A stretch of DNA of 64,000 bases from Leuctra nigra (taxonomy: Eukaryota > Arthropoda > Insecta > Plecoptera > Leuctridae): NCBI GenBank assembly GCA_934045905.1, contig OW203763.1, forward strand, positions 43,859,941 to 43,923,940. Reading direction: 5' to 3'. Below the pieces are notes generated by a model. That model searched no databases and was not told where the DNA came from. It worked only from the letters and a program-made list of their open reading frames with translations. The translations under genes were made by a program, and so were the position numbers. Positions 33,728 through 46,318 of the stretch are shown in pieces. The stretch's first letter is position 1. Each line of letters starts with the position of its first letter.

Positions 33728-33951
33728 TTATTTGCGGAACAAAGTATTCTTCAAATTTATTTATCTCCCTCTTTATCAAATCTAAACTGCTGATACGCTC
33801 TAACTACGTCTCTGCCAATAACATGTAATAGTACCGCACACTGCTGATCTTGGGCTTCCTTGTTTAACTTATTTGCTTTCAAATAAGTCCCGAATCGCAT
33901 TCTCCACTCCTTCCAGTCGTTTTTAACATCTTTATTGAATAATATATACAT
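33700..33951 (-). pseudogene. Second Gypsy element: gag N-terminus joined to RT
   Basis: The minus strand reads DWKEWRMRFGTYLKANKLNK, then CAVLLHVIGRDVVRAYQQFR, the start of the capsid region of Gypsy gag. Another frame continues NKFEEYFVPQINETMERQKF. At about 33700 the text changes without any spacer into RT. The rest of gag, the protease and the RT fingers are missing: an internal deletion of well over 1 kb compared with intact relatives. Confidence 0.8.
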
Positions 33952-34020
33952 AGATTATTTACAGTTTCTAATGTTATTTATAACAATTCCTGGCTTTTGC
34001 CTCCACTTGTTAAACTGAAT

Positions 34021-34556
34021 CTTAATCCGCTAACTGTCTGTCACCTGTTGCTGGACTGTGACGGGTTCCGGGATCTGCGGCGTCGGCTGCAGATGCCGCG
34101 GGACCTGGAACAGATCCTGGGGAACGAGACGAAGGCAGTCGACCGCCTGGTTAGCTTTCTTAAGGAAGCCGGAATATTTTATCTACTTTAAGACTTACCT
34201 GTGATAACCATCTGTGATTTAGACATAAGTACATTTTACTGTTTTACACTTTTTACATATTTATTTTAACACGACTCGGATGCAAGTATTTATAAAGAAT
34301 GCATCTGGGTCAAATGCACACTTTTGTGTGATGTGTATTTTAACTTACCATCTAGTCATTTTACGTTTTTATTTATCCACACTTTTGTGTGACTTATATT
34401 TTATTAACGAACAATCTAGTCAATATACATATTATTTTATATACGTATATTATCACTACATGCTTAATGTTTAGATATAATATAATGAATTCGGCGCAAC
34501 ATAACCTAGTCGTTGACGCGCCGTTAAACCATAATAATCTAATCTAATCTACATAA
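34021..34556 (+). mobile_element. LINE 3' end: RT C-terminus plus the widespread tail
   Basis: Plus strand 34021-34191 encodes LTVCHLLLDCDGFRDLRRRL, LEQILGNETKAVDRLVSFLK and EAGIFYLL-stop. The C-H-x3-C knuckle followed by FL.EAGL(F/Y) is the C-terminal end of an insect non-LTR polymerase. After about 300 bases of AT-rich 3' UTR comes GTCGTTGACGCGCCGTTAAA and AATCTAATCTAATCT. This links the tail seen in all the short GC-rich copies to this LINE. Confidence 0.85.
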
Positions 34557-35257
34557 GATATGAGATACAGGAAAAAAATGTGGCAATTTAAAAAATCTGC
34601 AACAATTTGATTGTTCGTAATGAAAGATCAGAAAAAGTAAGTCTACAACGTACAACCATGTATGTGTACCTTCTACACAATTTGCAAAAGAGTAAAAAAC
34701 ATTACTGAACTATCAGTAAATTGCACTTTATACCATATCATCACATATCATTAATTTAGTTATAATGATTTTTTAGTTACATAGGAATATGAAGTTAACA
34801 ATCGGTCTGCCATTTCTGATTATAATTATGCTGTTGTCACGTTATGCTTTGGCAACAACCCATCCGAGGCTCAAGTCAACAACTTCATTGTTCATCAAAT
34901 CTGGAATTGAATTTGGCAGGGTCCTTAGACTACTACTTTGTTGTTGTGTATACTAACAGAATAACACAAGCGCAATCCAAAATCTATTTTCATCCAAAAA
35001 ATGTTTTTAAGTAACAGTTTAGTTAGAAAATGGTGAATTTTTATGTTTAACTGTATTCTTGAAATAACAAAAAAATTTTGTTTCTTATTACTGAAAATGT
35101 ATGAAGGACAATATAGGAGCCCAAAAATGTATAAATGAATTACATACATAACTATCTTTAAGTCACCACTATTAGATCGTTACACCCTGGACAATGTACA
35201 GTCAAAACATTTACTATACAACACATATTCAAGATGTGCTCAGTTGTTATGTACACT
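34557..35257. other. No gene seen
   Basis: AT-rich, with no motif or repeat recognised. Confidence 0.4.
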
Positions 35258-35325
35258 TACTGCAGCTACGCCGGCGAGCATATGCTCATGTGTAAGATCT
35301 ACCCATGCCGGACAGGTCAGTGGTC
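35258..35325 (+). mobile_element. Leader/tail retroelement, leader core only
   Basis: CTGCAGCTACGCCGGCGAGC, then ATATGCTCATGTGTAAG and GCCGGACAGGTCAGTGG. Only the hairpin part of the leader is present. Confidence 0.8.
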
Positions 35326-38300
35326 ATTTCTATTTTCATAGAAAATACATTGAATTTGATTAGACAATAAGAGTGTCCTCCAGTGGATCGATGTGTTGCG
35401 CGGGCCCCGTCACGTGATCTGCAAAGACGTCCAGCTAGAACAGACGTCGTCACATCAGGCATTGTATCAATTTCACAATCAATTAGTCAGTACATAGCCA
35501 CTTGTAGCTGAGCTACACGAGACAAGAATGTAGAAGTTGTTGTAGCTGTATACCACAGTGTTGCTTCTGTGGGTTAATATAAATTTCTCACCTGATACTG
35601 TCCACGCAACGGTCTATATTGCCCGTGGTAAATGTCTCTTTGTAGCTGTAGTTGTTCTTTCTGATGGGAGTAGTCTCCTGAGGATTGCATGCCAAGAACC
35701 AGCTTTTGGTTTCAACGGTTATTCAGTTATTATGTAAGATGTGATGATTTTATAATCAGTTTGTATCGTTTGTATCGTAGGACAAACTACTGTCACAGAG
35801 AATATGTATAGTTATAATAAATGCTACAAATCATAAAGGATGAGTTGATTATACTGTTTGTAGGGGGTAAACAGTGAGTCAGAGATTGCAGTGACGACGT
35901 TTAAGTGATATCATCCAATCGTAGAGGAGATTGCCACAGACTCTCCAACGGATATCTGGTAAATAAACTGATCATATTTAGCACCTTCCTTCAGCACAAA
36001 CTCTTTTAAGGTATTTATACCTAAGGTATACCTTAGTTAACATTAAACCTGTTTAAACATTTACTCCAGAAGTGAACAGAACAGACGTCATCACCTTAAC
36101 ATCTGAGAGAAGGGGATTAAAATAGGCACCATGTATCACAAATAATAACTTCTTTTTACGGGTTGAGCTGTCAAAAGAATATTTTAAACTGGCATAGTTT
36201 CTTATCATAGTGTTATGTAAATCCAGAATTAATAAATATAATATATCATTAAGCATACAATCTATTAGTGATCACCCTGTTCTGAGATATAATAAAGAAT
36301 GGTTTAAGTATTTCTATTCTTGCATTCACTACAAAGCTCACAACTAGTTTGAACTGTCATTAAATTGGCAGATGAAACGTCAAAACGCATAGATATATGA
36401 GAGGAACATAATAAAGCAATGCAATCGGAAATACGAACATGAGGCAGTACGCAGGTTGTTAGCGAAGGACGAATCCGTGAAGACATCGTGTCGGAATCGG
36501 CAGTGTCGGAGTGAAGTGCGACGCGGAACAGAGTCGGGCTGTATACCAACTCGAAAATGGAGTAGTAGATCCGAAGGTGTGTAGAGAAGTCGGAGTCATG
36601 TGGCTCATCCAGTGAACGAACTAGAACAGGTACCTACGTTCATAGAAAATAACCAATATTGACAGCAGAATTTATTACAATCAAGAATTAAGAAAAGTTA
36701 TTTGCCAATAATTGATGACAAACGAGACAAACTTAGGATGATATGAGTGAAATTGACGAGAGCTGAATACAAATTGTTGGCAGTCGTATTGAAATAACTA
36801 CCTTGACGAAAGGATTGTAGAATTTGAGGGGGTATCCGTAGAGAATGAAGTACAGCCGAAGGCGATCGGAAGTCTTCGGTTACCGTCGTGTTGCTCGCGT
36901 AATAATGACGTAAGCCGATGCAAGAAGAGACAGGCACTGCATAGTGAATTGTCGAGGGAAACTGTTGAGCAGTGTAGTGTAGTTCACACTGGAAGATGAA
37001 GATATCTTGTAAAAGTGATGTGATCGGAACGTAGCAAAGTGTCTCATTATTATCTTGAGTTTTTGAACATGAGTCTGATTGTATTGAGGGCACACTCTCA
37101 ATATGAACAGTCTAATTTTACAGGTCCGGTTGTGCAAGTATGGTGTCATATGATTATGACGTCACGCGAAATGCGATAAATTGGAGAACAATAGTGAAAT
37201 CTGTAGTACCTTATCAACGTGAAGGACTTGACGACGTTGAACGTATCGAAGATTGTAGTCGAGTTTCGTTGAGATGAACGTAGTGTTGATGGTGAATGTC
37301 GGTGCTCGCTGAAGACGGTGAAGGACTGCGAAGTGTAAGACATCCGTACTCGTTCCATGGGTAGATGGTGTAGCTCGGAAATGTAGCAAGGATAGTTGGT
37401 TGCACATTTGTGTCCTCAAGGTAGGGACATGAGAACAGAGAAATCGTGTTGAATAATGCACCGAAATCAAAATAATCAAATGCTGATTTAAGTGGGTTGA
37501 AAAATCACTGTAAAATACGACTTCCACTGGATGCAATAGGAAGCAAATATGATCTTGAAACGTGATGCAGTGACAGGGAATAATGTAGATAATTGTAACT
37601 AGGGAAACGCTCTGTGTTACGAGTTGATGAGCGAGCACGGATATGCGCAACACATCGAACCAAAATTCTGTCTATTGAAAATGTCATTAAAAGCCAATAA
37701 TTCTTTAATTTGGTCACAGACTGGTATGAAAATCTTAAAAAAATTTAGTCTTAATAAGCATGTAAAGTTTTAAGTTGATCGATTGAACCTGAACCTATAT
37801 GATTGAATGGTTCATTGTTAATTTTCAAAAATCACAGGATCTTTTCCACTTTACAAATATTTTCTATTTGAAGGTAATTATTATAATTGAATGACAGAAA
37901 GATCAGATTTGACTCCAGTTTATTGTTCTATCTTCATAGCATTGTCTTCACGATTTGGCAACATTACCTAGTTGGTGAAAATGAGTACAATTTCACAAAA
38001 ATACCTTTTAATTTGAAATGCAGTCGAGTTGGATTGTGATCAGAACTTGTAATGTCTTTTACCTTGACAACACCTCAACATTATTTTTAAAATTAAATTT
38101 AAAATGGAAACAATGTGAAGGTACCCTATAATTAATTCAATAAATAAACACCGACTAATTCATTGAATTATACTCGGTATTGATAGTATAATTATTTCAA
38201 TGTCAATTTGAATGTATTATTTCAATGTTTGTATGTCAATTTCAATGTGTTATTTCAATTGCAATGAACGATTATTTTTTTCAGTAGTATAATTTAATAT

Positions 38301-38516
38301 GTATGTTTGTATTCTATAAGAAAAATTATGTTTTATGTTAAAATGTTGCCCCAGACTAGCCGTTATGAATACGGGGCTTAGTTTGTAGAAAATTGTAATT
38401 TTATTTTGTTATTAATAAAGAATATATTGAAACTGAAGCAAGCTCAAACAGGCACTAAAATATTGACGGTATAATACAGCACCTTGACTATGAAGGCTAA
38501 AAACGACATTACTCAC
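35326..38516. other. No supported gene; repeat match at 35765-35875
   Basis: 35765-35875 matches 26610-26705 (GGATGAGTTGATTATACTGT, TTTGTAGGGGG). 36300-37700 is less AT-rich, with long open frames on minus, but their translations are low in motif content and contain no domain I know. They could belong to an LTR or be chance. 38150-38290 has ATTTCAATG repeats. Confidence 0.35.
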
Positions 38517-39214
38517 CAGATTTACTATTGTAGGTCTTGCCATTGCCCCAACACTGCCATCCCATGTCATATGAACAGGCGAGCCGGACTTCCTTCTCAG
38601 GTACAGCTTGTAATATCTCTTCTTCACTGTCTTGACATGTATCTGCAAATTCACGGTTTCTAGTCGGTTGAGTCTGAGTCGTTCTAGACGTAGTCGGTTG
38701 AGTAATTACTCTACCGTTATTACTAGTATTAAAAGTATTTGAAGTAATTACTGGAATTACTGGCGATATGTCTCGGATACGGGAAGCACTTGGTGCAGAT
38801 GGTTCAACTGCGGATGTGGTAATTACTGTGTGTCGTGATGCACATATCGTAGTCGGTTAAGCCCTACATGAAGTACTAACTGTAGGCTGTGAAGTCGTTG
38901 AAACGGTTTTCTTAATTTTAACGGGAACTTTAACAGACTTTGATTAACGCATTATAGATGGTCATATAGGCGTTTATGTTTCAGAAAATATTTCAGATAC
39001 AGCATCCATGATTAATGGAGACAGCACGTCTAAGTTGGTGTTAGGTGGTGTTTTTTCAGTTTTTTCTCCAGTTTAATCATGACATGGCAAGAAGACTTTA
39101 CAACCACTTCAATAACTGGTCCAACTTTCCTCTCGTGCCTCTAGAGCAATGCTTGAGTAACTGCAGGAACATGGATTGCTGTCAGCAAAGTATTCAATTG
39201 AGTGTGCCCAATGC
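38517..39214 (-). pseudogene. Mutator-like transposase gene, main exon (broken)
   Basis: Acceptor GATGCAG precedes GIGHTQLNTLLTAIHVPAVT, then RHERKVGPVIEVVVKSSCH. A serine/threonine-rich linker follows (SVKVPVKIKKTVSTTSQPTV; VITTSAVEPSAPSASRIRDI), then KEVRLACSYDMGWQCWGNGK and YNSKS before donor G-GTGAGT. GIGHTQLN...PA.....RHERKVG.. and DMGWQ.....YNS are signatures of the Mutator-like transposase domain in insect proteins. Four or more stops and one frame change break it. The linker between the two conserved blocks is a feature of this family. Confidence 0.7.
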
Positions 39215-39407
39215 CTGCATCTAACATACTTAAAACAACAAATAACATGTAGGATTAGCAATGTGCAAACAAGCAATAATGTAATGTATCCTAATTTATT
39301 AATTCCACCTAAGTAGTGAACGGATTTCAATTTTTAATGATACAATGTGAAGTAGTTTGATAGTTTTGAAACCGGGTATTGAGAAAATTAAAGGTTATGT
39401 AGCTCAC

Positions 39408-39455
39408 CAATTGCTCTCTTCATAGTGACATCATAAGTCGGTTGTCCTCCATTAT
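39408..39455 (-). pseudogene. Mutator-like transposase gene, small upstream exon
   Basis: A 48-nt exon between TTAATTTAG and G-GTGAGC encodes NGGQPTYDVTMKRAI. It ends after the first base of a glycine codon, and the exon at 39214 begins with the other two bases, so both splice to AIGIGHTQL in one frame. This agreement supports both exons. Confidence 0.65.
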
Positions 39456-39746
39456 CTAAATTAAGAGAATTAACCTAATTGGAATATATTGATAGAAATT
39501 TGAATTTTAAAAGATACTTTTAGATTTATGAATGTGAGTAAATGCTTATTTATAGCTAATAACTTTTTATTTAGCACACGTTAGTAGCATTGTTTTCAAT
39601 TTTTATTATTAAAGCTGATGTCATGACCATTATAAAAACAAGTTTTTGGTAAAAATCTATTCATACAAAAAATAAAAAAATAATTTTATACCCTAATAAT
39701 GACAGTTTTTTCACGGCGGCCATTTTTCCTTGATTTTCACGGATTT

Positions 39747-40278
39747 TTCACGGCGGTTTCTGCTCTGGAAACTGTGTATTTGAAATTCGCTTCATCGGTT
39801 TGAGGCCAAGTGTTACTTTTGAATGTCTTGACTTTTCGCCTTCCTCGAGCTCTGCAACTTCGCGAAGCTCCAAGGTCATCTTATCTTTGTCGTTTCTCTT
39901 TGTAATATTTACCAATCCCGAAGGCTTTTTGCCTTCCTTGAGCTTTGCAACTTCGGGAACCTTCAAGATCAGCACATCTTTGACGTTTCTCTTGGTTTTA
40001 ATCTTTTCAAATCCCGAAGGTTTCGTAATCTTTGGCCTCCCTCAGTCATGCTTGCTTATTCCTTTCTTAACGTAACCTTTCTTGAGCGGCTTCTTCTCTA
40101 TTTTAGCATCACAAATGGCTGCTGGACCTGACATGTTCGCATCTTGTGTGTTAGCATCGGTCACGGCTGAAATTTTCTTTTCTGAACAAATGTGTCCTTT
40201 AGCCGAGTCTAAATGAGACTTTACAGAAGAATTAAGAAGTGTATCTGCTGCACGAAGATTGGGAGGATCTTCAGTCTA
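39747..40278 (-). pseudogene. Lysine-rich exon with internal repeat and one stop
   Basis: From an acceptor-like GTAGTGTAG, the minus strand is open over about 175 codons except one TGA near 40048. It begins TEDPPNLRAADTLLNSSVKS. The second half is two related units: KPSGFEKIKTKRNVKDVLIL with VPEVAKLKEGK, and KPSGLVNITKRNDKDKMTLE with LREVAELEEGEK. It may be an upstream exon of the Mutator-like gene (same strand, 290 bases upstream of the 48-nt exon) or an independent captured gene. No domain recognised. Confidence 0.45.
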
Positions 40279-40529
40279 CACTACGTCAATAGATGAAAGA
40301 AGACAACTTATATTTAAGTATACAAAACACTGTCATAAGTCATGACTGCCACTAGGACACAGTTGAGTAAAATAATTAATAAATTGAAAACGAGAATAAT
40401 AAATTACTGGTGGCTAATATTATAACTAATATTGATTATAAAGATGATGACATAAAATGGAAATGGAGCCCTTCAATGATAAGTGCTAATGTGTGATATA
40501 AATGATATACTTAATTTAAATGCTCTGCA
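40279..40529. other. No gene seen
   Basis: AT-rich spacer between the lysine-rich exon and the LINE fragment. Confidence 0.4.
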
Positions 40530-41140
40530 AAAATCCTTAAAAAAACTGGTGATGGTTCCTCTTGCTCCGATGAGCAGCCAAATCCCCTCTAACGACCTGG
40601 CGCCGTACTTCTCCAGGAAGAACGGGATGGTGGGATTGTAGATGTATTTTTCTCAGTGTCGTCTTCGCTCTGGCCGGCGTGCGTCTCGAAGCGAATGGTC
40701 GGATCCATGATGTAGCCGCGACGAGAGACTGGATCAATGGCAATGATGTCGATGCGCCGATTGCTCTCGTCGACAGCTACACCATGGACCTCTTCAGCGA
40801 CTTCCTATCCTTTCTTCTTTAGCTCGCCAGCGATGGCCGATCGGATGGAGTGGTGGCGTGTGTTCCGGAGGAGTTCTCCATGTTTGCAGAAGCCAAGAAC
40901 GTGAGGGAGGGTTTCGATCTCGATGCCGCAACAGCGACATCGGATTCCGTTCTAGTTTCTTCCATGGAGAACTCGCACCGGAGAAACATTGGCATTCATC
41001 TTTATGGCATATCGCCATTCAGAGCTGGCAAGGCCGTTCATCTTGGAGATTCATGTGTTGGCTGGTGTGTATTCCTTATTCAAGATCGCCCCACGACCCT
41101 TTTGTGGAAGCTCACACCAATTGGAGTATGCAATTGAGCG
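40530..41140 (-). pseudogene. C-terminus of a LINE with restriction-like endonuclease
   Basis: The minus strand, after WRYAIKMNANVSPVRVLHGR, reads CRCCGIEIETLPHVLGFCKH (a C-x2-C-x8-H-x4-C knuckle), GELLRNTRHHSIRSAIAGEL, one stop, then VAVDESNRRIDIIAIDPVSR and RGYIMDPTIRFETHA. After a frame change comes NPTIPFFLEKYGARSL. Knuckle plus (S/N)RR.DIIA......IDPT.RFE is the end of R2/NeSL-type proteins that carry a PD-(D/E)xK nuclease. This is a second LINE type, distinct from the tail-donor LINE at 34021. Confidence 0.8.
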
Positions 41141-41752
41141 CAGATGATCTCGGATCGCTGTTGGATGAATCTTTTTGTTGAAGTTATTAGTAAATGAGCT
41201 CGGCATACCAGCTTATCAAAACAATGACGTTTCTCTTCAGTCAGATCTCTTGTTGCTAGCACATACGGGTTGTAATTTTTTTCAGAACATTGCAAATGTT
41301 TATCTTTTGAATAAACGCTTCCCACTTAGCTCTGAATACATTCAGGAATCAGGGGTATCTTAGGGCAGGGCAATTATTTTCATACTTTTTGTGATTTTAT
41401 CTAGAATATAAAGGATGGTTTGATATATCCAGTTTATTTTACATAATTATAGAAATAACTGAATTATTAAGCTAAAGTTTGAATTTATATACATATAATA
41501 CACTGTTTAATACATATATCTATAGATGGATGCTATATCGTTAAGAGCTTCCTTGCGTTCTTCTGAACTTGTTTCTTAATTTCCATGGTCTATATAACAC
41601 TAAAGTTTTCGAATGTACCACGAGGGAATGGAATCTTATCCACTCAAAGGCTACTACCTAAGGTTGCGTCTTATGACTTTTAAATCTCGCCCGTTAAAAT
41701 GTCCGTCCTTAATGAACTTCTTTAATTTTTTGTATTACTGATATAAATTTAT

Positions 41753-42188
41753 GCCCCTCCGACGGCTGCCACCTTAGCGTGGTGGTGAGGTTTGTGTTGG
41801 ACAATGATCCACTGCAGCTTAGCCGGCGAGCATATGCTCATGTGTAAGGGCTACCTATGCCGGACAGGTCAGTGGTGAGGCCCAGACAAAGTGCAGCCAG
41901 GGTCGACCTACCCATGACTTCCCCTGAATTTGCGGTCCCCTCGGGCCGGCCTTCCCCCTCGAGATGGTTGTCCTCCTGAAATCGGGTTCCACCGGTCCGA
42001 ATCCTCACACCCCCCGGGCTGTCCGCATTCCGGCCTGGCCTTCCCAGCAGCACTGGACTCCTCCGGATCGGGCCTGTTAAGTTGACCCCTCCCCATGTCC
42101 TCCACTCATATTCAACAAAGTTTAAAGTTAAAATTAATGTGCACAATATAACTTATCGTTGACGCGCCATTCAACCAAAATAATCTTA
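41753..42188 (+). mobile_element. Leader/tail short retroelement (in duplication copy 2)
   Basis: It is identical to 2152-2587 as far as I compared. It moved with the 8.4-kb segment rather than by its own transposition. Confidence 0.85.
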
Positions 42189-42414
42189 TTTAAACTTATT
42201 ACACTTATAATATGTGTCAACACGATAATAAACTACCATTAGTAAAAGAAGTATACTTAACAATGGAATATCAAAAATGAATTATTAATGAAACCATCGA
42301 TTGCTCCGTCTTGTTTTGCGTTCTTTTCGCCTTCACTCAACGACCTTGAAGATCTTTTTCGTGCAGGCAACTACGGGTGACTGAATCTTGCTTGGTGTTG
42401 CTGGAGCTGGCGTT

Positions 42415-43298
42415 GTCACTGACGAGGCGGATGAAAGACAGCTTGGGGATCAGAGACTTGGGCTTCTGGTGGTGACAGTCAGTGAGGTTGATGCTTTGGT
42501 GTTCTTGCACTTGCACAGAAGCAGGTGTCAACTTCTTGCGGCGAGCGTCGACAACTGTCCACTCAAGAGGAGTTTTCGGCGGAAACGCCTTCTCTGGGAG
42601 GGTGATAGAGGTACATGGATGATAACAGCGGGTACCTTAGCTTCTTACGAACTAAACCAGTTGATTTTCTCTCTTGTTAGCTGCTTGCAAGGCCAACAGT
42701 TTCCTAACATCTGATCAACACGACGTTGACATTCTGCATGTCTGCTTTTGGCGCGCCATTTATTAATGAACAAGAAGAGTTCAAGCTTTACGCAACAAGA
42801 CGCAACAGACATTACACGCTGGTGAACGAATTCTCCTCAGGCTCGCCCAATACTGCTATCAAATAGAAATAAACAAGTTCATTGAAACGCTCTTCTTGAA
42901 GAGGTGACGGTGGCATCTTCCACGCGTCAGACGAATAAGTTTCCCTTTCCACGAGTGAAGTTTCTAGATAGGATATGTCTCAAAAATTACTTTGAAAACT
43001 AATAAATTTTTTCATGAATGCTTCACATGCTGATCTTCAGTATGAATAATGTCAGAATAATGATATTTTCCGTTGTAGGAAATTATTAGATAATTAAATT
43101 TATTGATATATCCAGTTTCTTTTACATAATTATAGAAATAACTGAATTATTAAGCTAAAGTTTGAATTTATACACATATAATACACTGTTTATTACATTT
43201 ATCTATAGATGGATGCTATATCGTTAAAAGCTTCCTTGCGTTCTTCTGAACTTGTTTCTTAATTTCCATGGTCTATATAACACAAAAGTTTTCGAATG
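42415..43298. repeat. Direct repeat unit X with H3-like fragment, copy 3
   Basis: It corresponds to 2814-3697. The H3-like part is 42415-42568 on minus (fragment copy D), with the same non-integrase neighbour as copy B. Confidence 0.75.
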
Positions 43299-43668
43299 TG
43301 CCCAGCGGACGATTCTTCTTCCAACCGCATCAGCAATGAGGTCGATTTATTAATGCGTTGTAACTTTAATTGCTTTTTATTGAGCAGCCTATTTCTCACA
43401 TATTTTATGAGATGAGGGATGTCGGAGATATCATAGATTTTGTGAATGAAGCGGGTGCTCTAAAGAATTTTTTGAATTATTTTTTTCTGACCGTTACCCA
43501 AGTTCTGTCCACATGCTCCACATTCTCCATCGTAAATGATTCCGCCAATTAATGCTCCAAAATGCTCCAAATGAATGATCGCTTGGATTACAAATTCTCT
43601 CTCTCTCCGACTCTCTGAGTTCCATCAAAGCAATCCAGAGGCATTATCCAAAGGACTTACAGACTTAC

Positions 43669-44452
43669 ATAGTCGATGGGCTTGGCGTACATAGTCGTGT
43701 GGGGTATCACCTCCAACTTGTCAAACATAGGCGGCTTGAAGAACAGGCGGAGGCCCTGGAAACAATTCACAGTGTAAGAGAAACATACGTACAAGAATGT
43801 GCTCACGATATATTTCTATCCATTCTAACTAATATTATTTGGCTGCCAAATAAGCTAATTTTTACAGTTTTATGTCTAACAAAATTTCCTTTTGATGAGA
43901 AACATTTCATGCCAATTAAGAAGAAAATAAGCTAATACAAAAGAGTATCCAATCCAACGTGGCGCGAAAGTCACTGTTAACATGTAGTGGATGTGGTTGG
44001 GCTAGAGAGACTGGGGTGTTTGGGAGTCATTGCATCCGCGTATCTGTGCTCGCTCATCAACGCGTTGTGCTGGTAATAACAACTCAACTGTGCTGGGATG
44101 CTGTAGAGGACCTGGGGCATCTTAATCAGCTTCAACTCCCTGGTCGCCTCGAACTCAAGACAGTTGTCTATCAGCCGAACTTGCGGTGGATAATCAGTGC
44201 GCAGGATCATTGCGCGGCTCCTGGAAACACCTCGTAGACGAGGCTCTCGGGGGCGGCGTGGCTTAAGACCGGCGCAAATTCAGCAACCGTCTTGACAGAC
44301 TTTCTTCACAGAGCTGATATGATTGGGTGACCTTGACATGTCTGGAGGTTATAGAGTGCTGTTACACTTGTACATTCCTGCCTTCTCCTGAGGTCCGTTA
44401 TACCGACTGTTGATATACAACTTGGACTCGTCTTGAAACGAACATTCATCTC
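43669..44452 (-). pseudogene. Unidentified multi-exon gene fragment, copy 2 (broken splice donor)
   Basis: It matches 4068-4850. Piece 3 is 43669-43755 and piece 2 is 44088-44220. The donor after piece 2 is again CAG-TTGAGT, so the loss of GT predates the 8.4-kb duplication. Confidence 0.5.
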
Positions 44453-45913
44453 AAATAATTCCTTTTCAAACTTGCTTACAAGAACGACCCAATCAGTTTT
44501 AGAATACTCATATGAATGAATGGTTCAATGAAAGTTTGGCATCAGTAGTTCCTAACAAGCTAAATGTATGAAAAGCTCATTTTATATGAAGTAGTTAACT
44601 CAAAAACACTCATAACGTGAGGACTTGACAATGAATGCTTCAATAGTTTACCATCTTTACCATGAGCTTCTTATAATTTGTGAATGGCACAGTAGTGAAC
44701 ACTCCCACTTCGTTGTTTAAAGTGATTCACCACTCTTAATATACTTTATGCCAAGTTTGCGTAAGGAGCCTCCTTGTCCTCATATAACCAAGTAAATGTT
44801 CTTATTCCCAGTATGGATTGTAATGACGCACCTCGACAGAAGGCGTCGTCTCCACATAAACCTTCTTCCTATGTGAGGACAAATTATCTTCGTCTCCTCG
44901 TATATCGGAGTCATAGACGGATTTAGAAGTACTTCTAAACTGACGGTTGTTTACTGAATACAACTAATATTTGGGCATGATGTTATTATTGACTTAGTTA
45001 AACACACTTTGTTGATTAGTTGCTACATGATTTACGCGGAAGGACAACGCGGACGCAAAGAATTGAATAATGATTAATTGTTTTCCCTCATTGACATCGA
45101 TTTCGAAGGTAACGTTATTTCCCATTTGTAAAACATTGATCCATTTCTTTCATTAAGATTTGCCATTCGGAAATAAGTTGAAGGAAAGACACCCAGTTGC
45201 CTTACTTCGGCTCTGAGGTTGTTCCTTTCCTAGTATCTATAGTTCTAAAGGTAATCAAAATTGCAAGGGAAGATGCTCATTCATAAAAGCCACATGTGAT
45301 AAATCCGCCAAAGGAGTAATATATAAAATAATCGTTATACCAGGTTGATCATGATCTATGGGGAATTGATAATTTTTTATCTTCTCATTTTTATTTTATA
45401 GGGACAATGATCATTTATTTTTTAATGTGTTTGGAAATCTGAAGTTACAAATCTCTTTGTCAAGTTAACAAACGCTTTGTCAATATTAATGAATTTTTAG
45501 TGTAATTTAATACTTCTTCACACTAAGGTCCATTCACAGATTTCTGTTGAAGTACCACTAAATAATGACTAAACACTAAAATATTAGTGAAAATTAAATT
45601 CAACTTGATCTGCCAAACCACTCGAAACCCAGCACACAATAACACCACACAAGTCAACGATATAATTCTGGTTATACATCTCCAAGACCATACTTACCAA
45701 GGTAATCTACATGGTAATACAAGTCTTTGTGACTTACCTCTTAAGAAACGTAGTTCCTTTATTATAATTATATTTTATATTAGTTATACAATTTATAATT
45801 ATTCGCCGTATTCCACTGTAAGTATTTCTCTGTCACTGGCATGACTCGTAGATTTGCCTTACAAACCCAGCAGTAATGCTTGTGTGAGGGAAATTAAGCT
45901 TCAGACGTCTCAA

Positions 45914-46318
45914 CTATTTCATGCGACGACTGGGAATGGTGACCAACTGAACAAACGATATCCAAGATATAAAGGCAGGGAACGTTAGTAATTTAAGGTC
46001 CCGAAACACTTGTCTACATGCAGTGTAATGTAATGGAGGGCTGAACATTAATCGGATGATCTTCATCTGCGCTCTGACCTGAGCATGATATCTTATCCGC
46101 ACTGTTTCGATGCTGCATTGACGAGCGAGTGTCCTCACAACAAATGATGCTCTTGCCAGTTTCTTCAGTAACTCTTCGATATGCTGTGACCAAGTTAGAT
46201 GGTAATCTATAACTAATCCCAAGAAGGGTGTGTTTTGTAGCGCGTTTGGGAACGACAAGGGGTGGTTTCGAGGTGCCACCTGGTGTTGTTTCTGTGAGGT
46301 TTGCATCTTGTGGACCAC
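45914..46318 (-). pseudogene. Non-LTR reverse transcriptase scrap, copy 2
   Basis: It matches 6312-6716 with one residue change (H to P in NTPFLGLVID). Confidence 0.75.

Noticed and set aside
36298..37717. Cluster of long minus-strand open frames
   Set aside because: Several overlapping frames are open at once and the translations lack motifs, as expected where the opposite strand is rich in GA and poor in stop complements.
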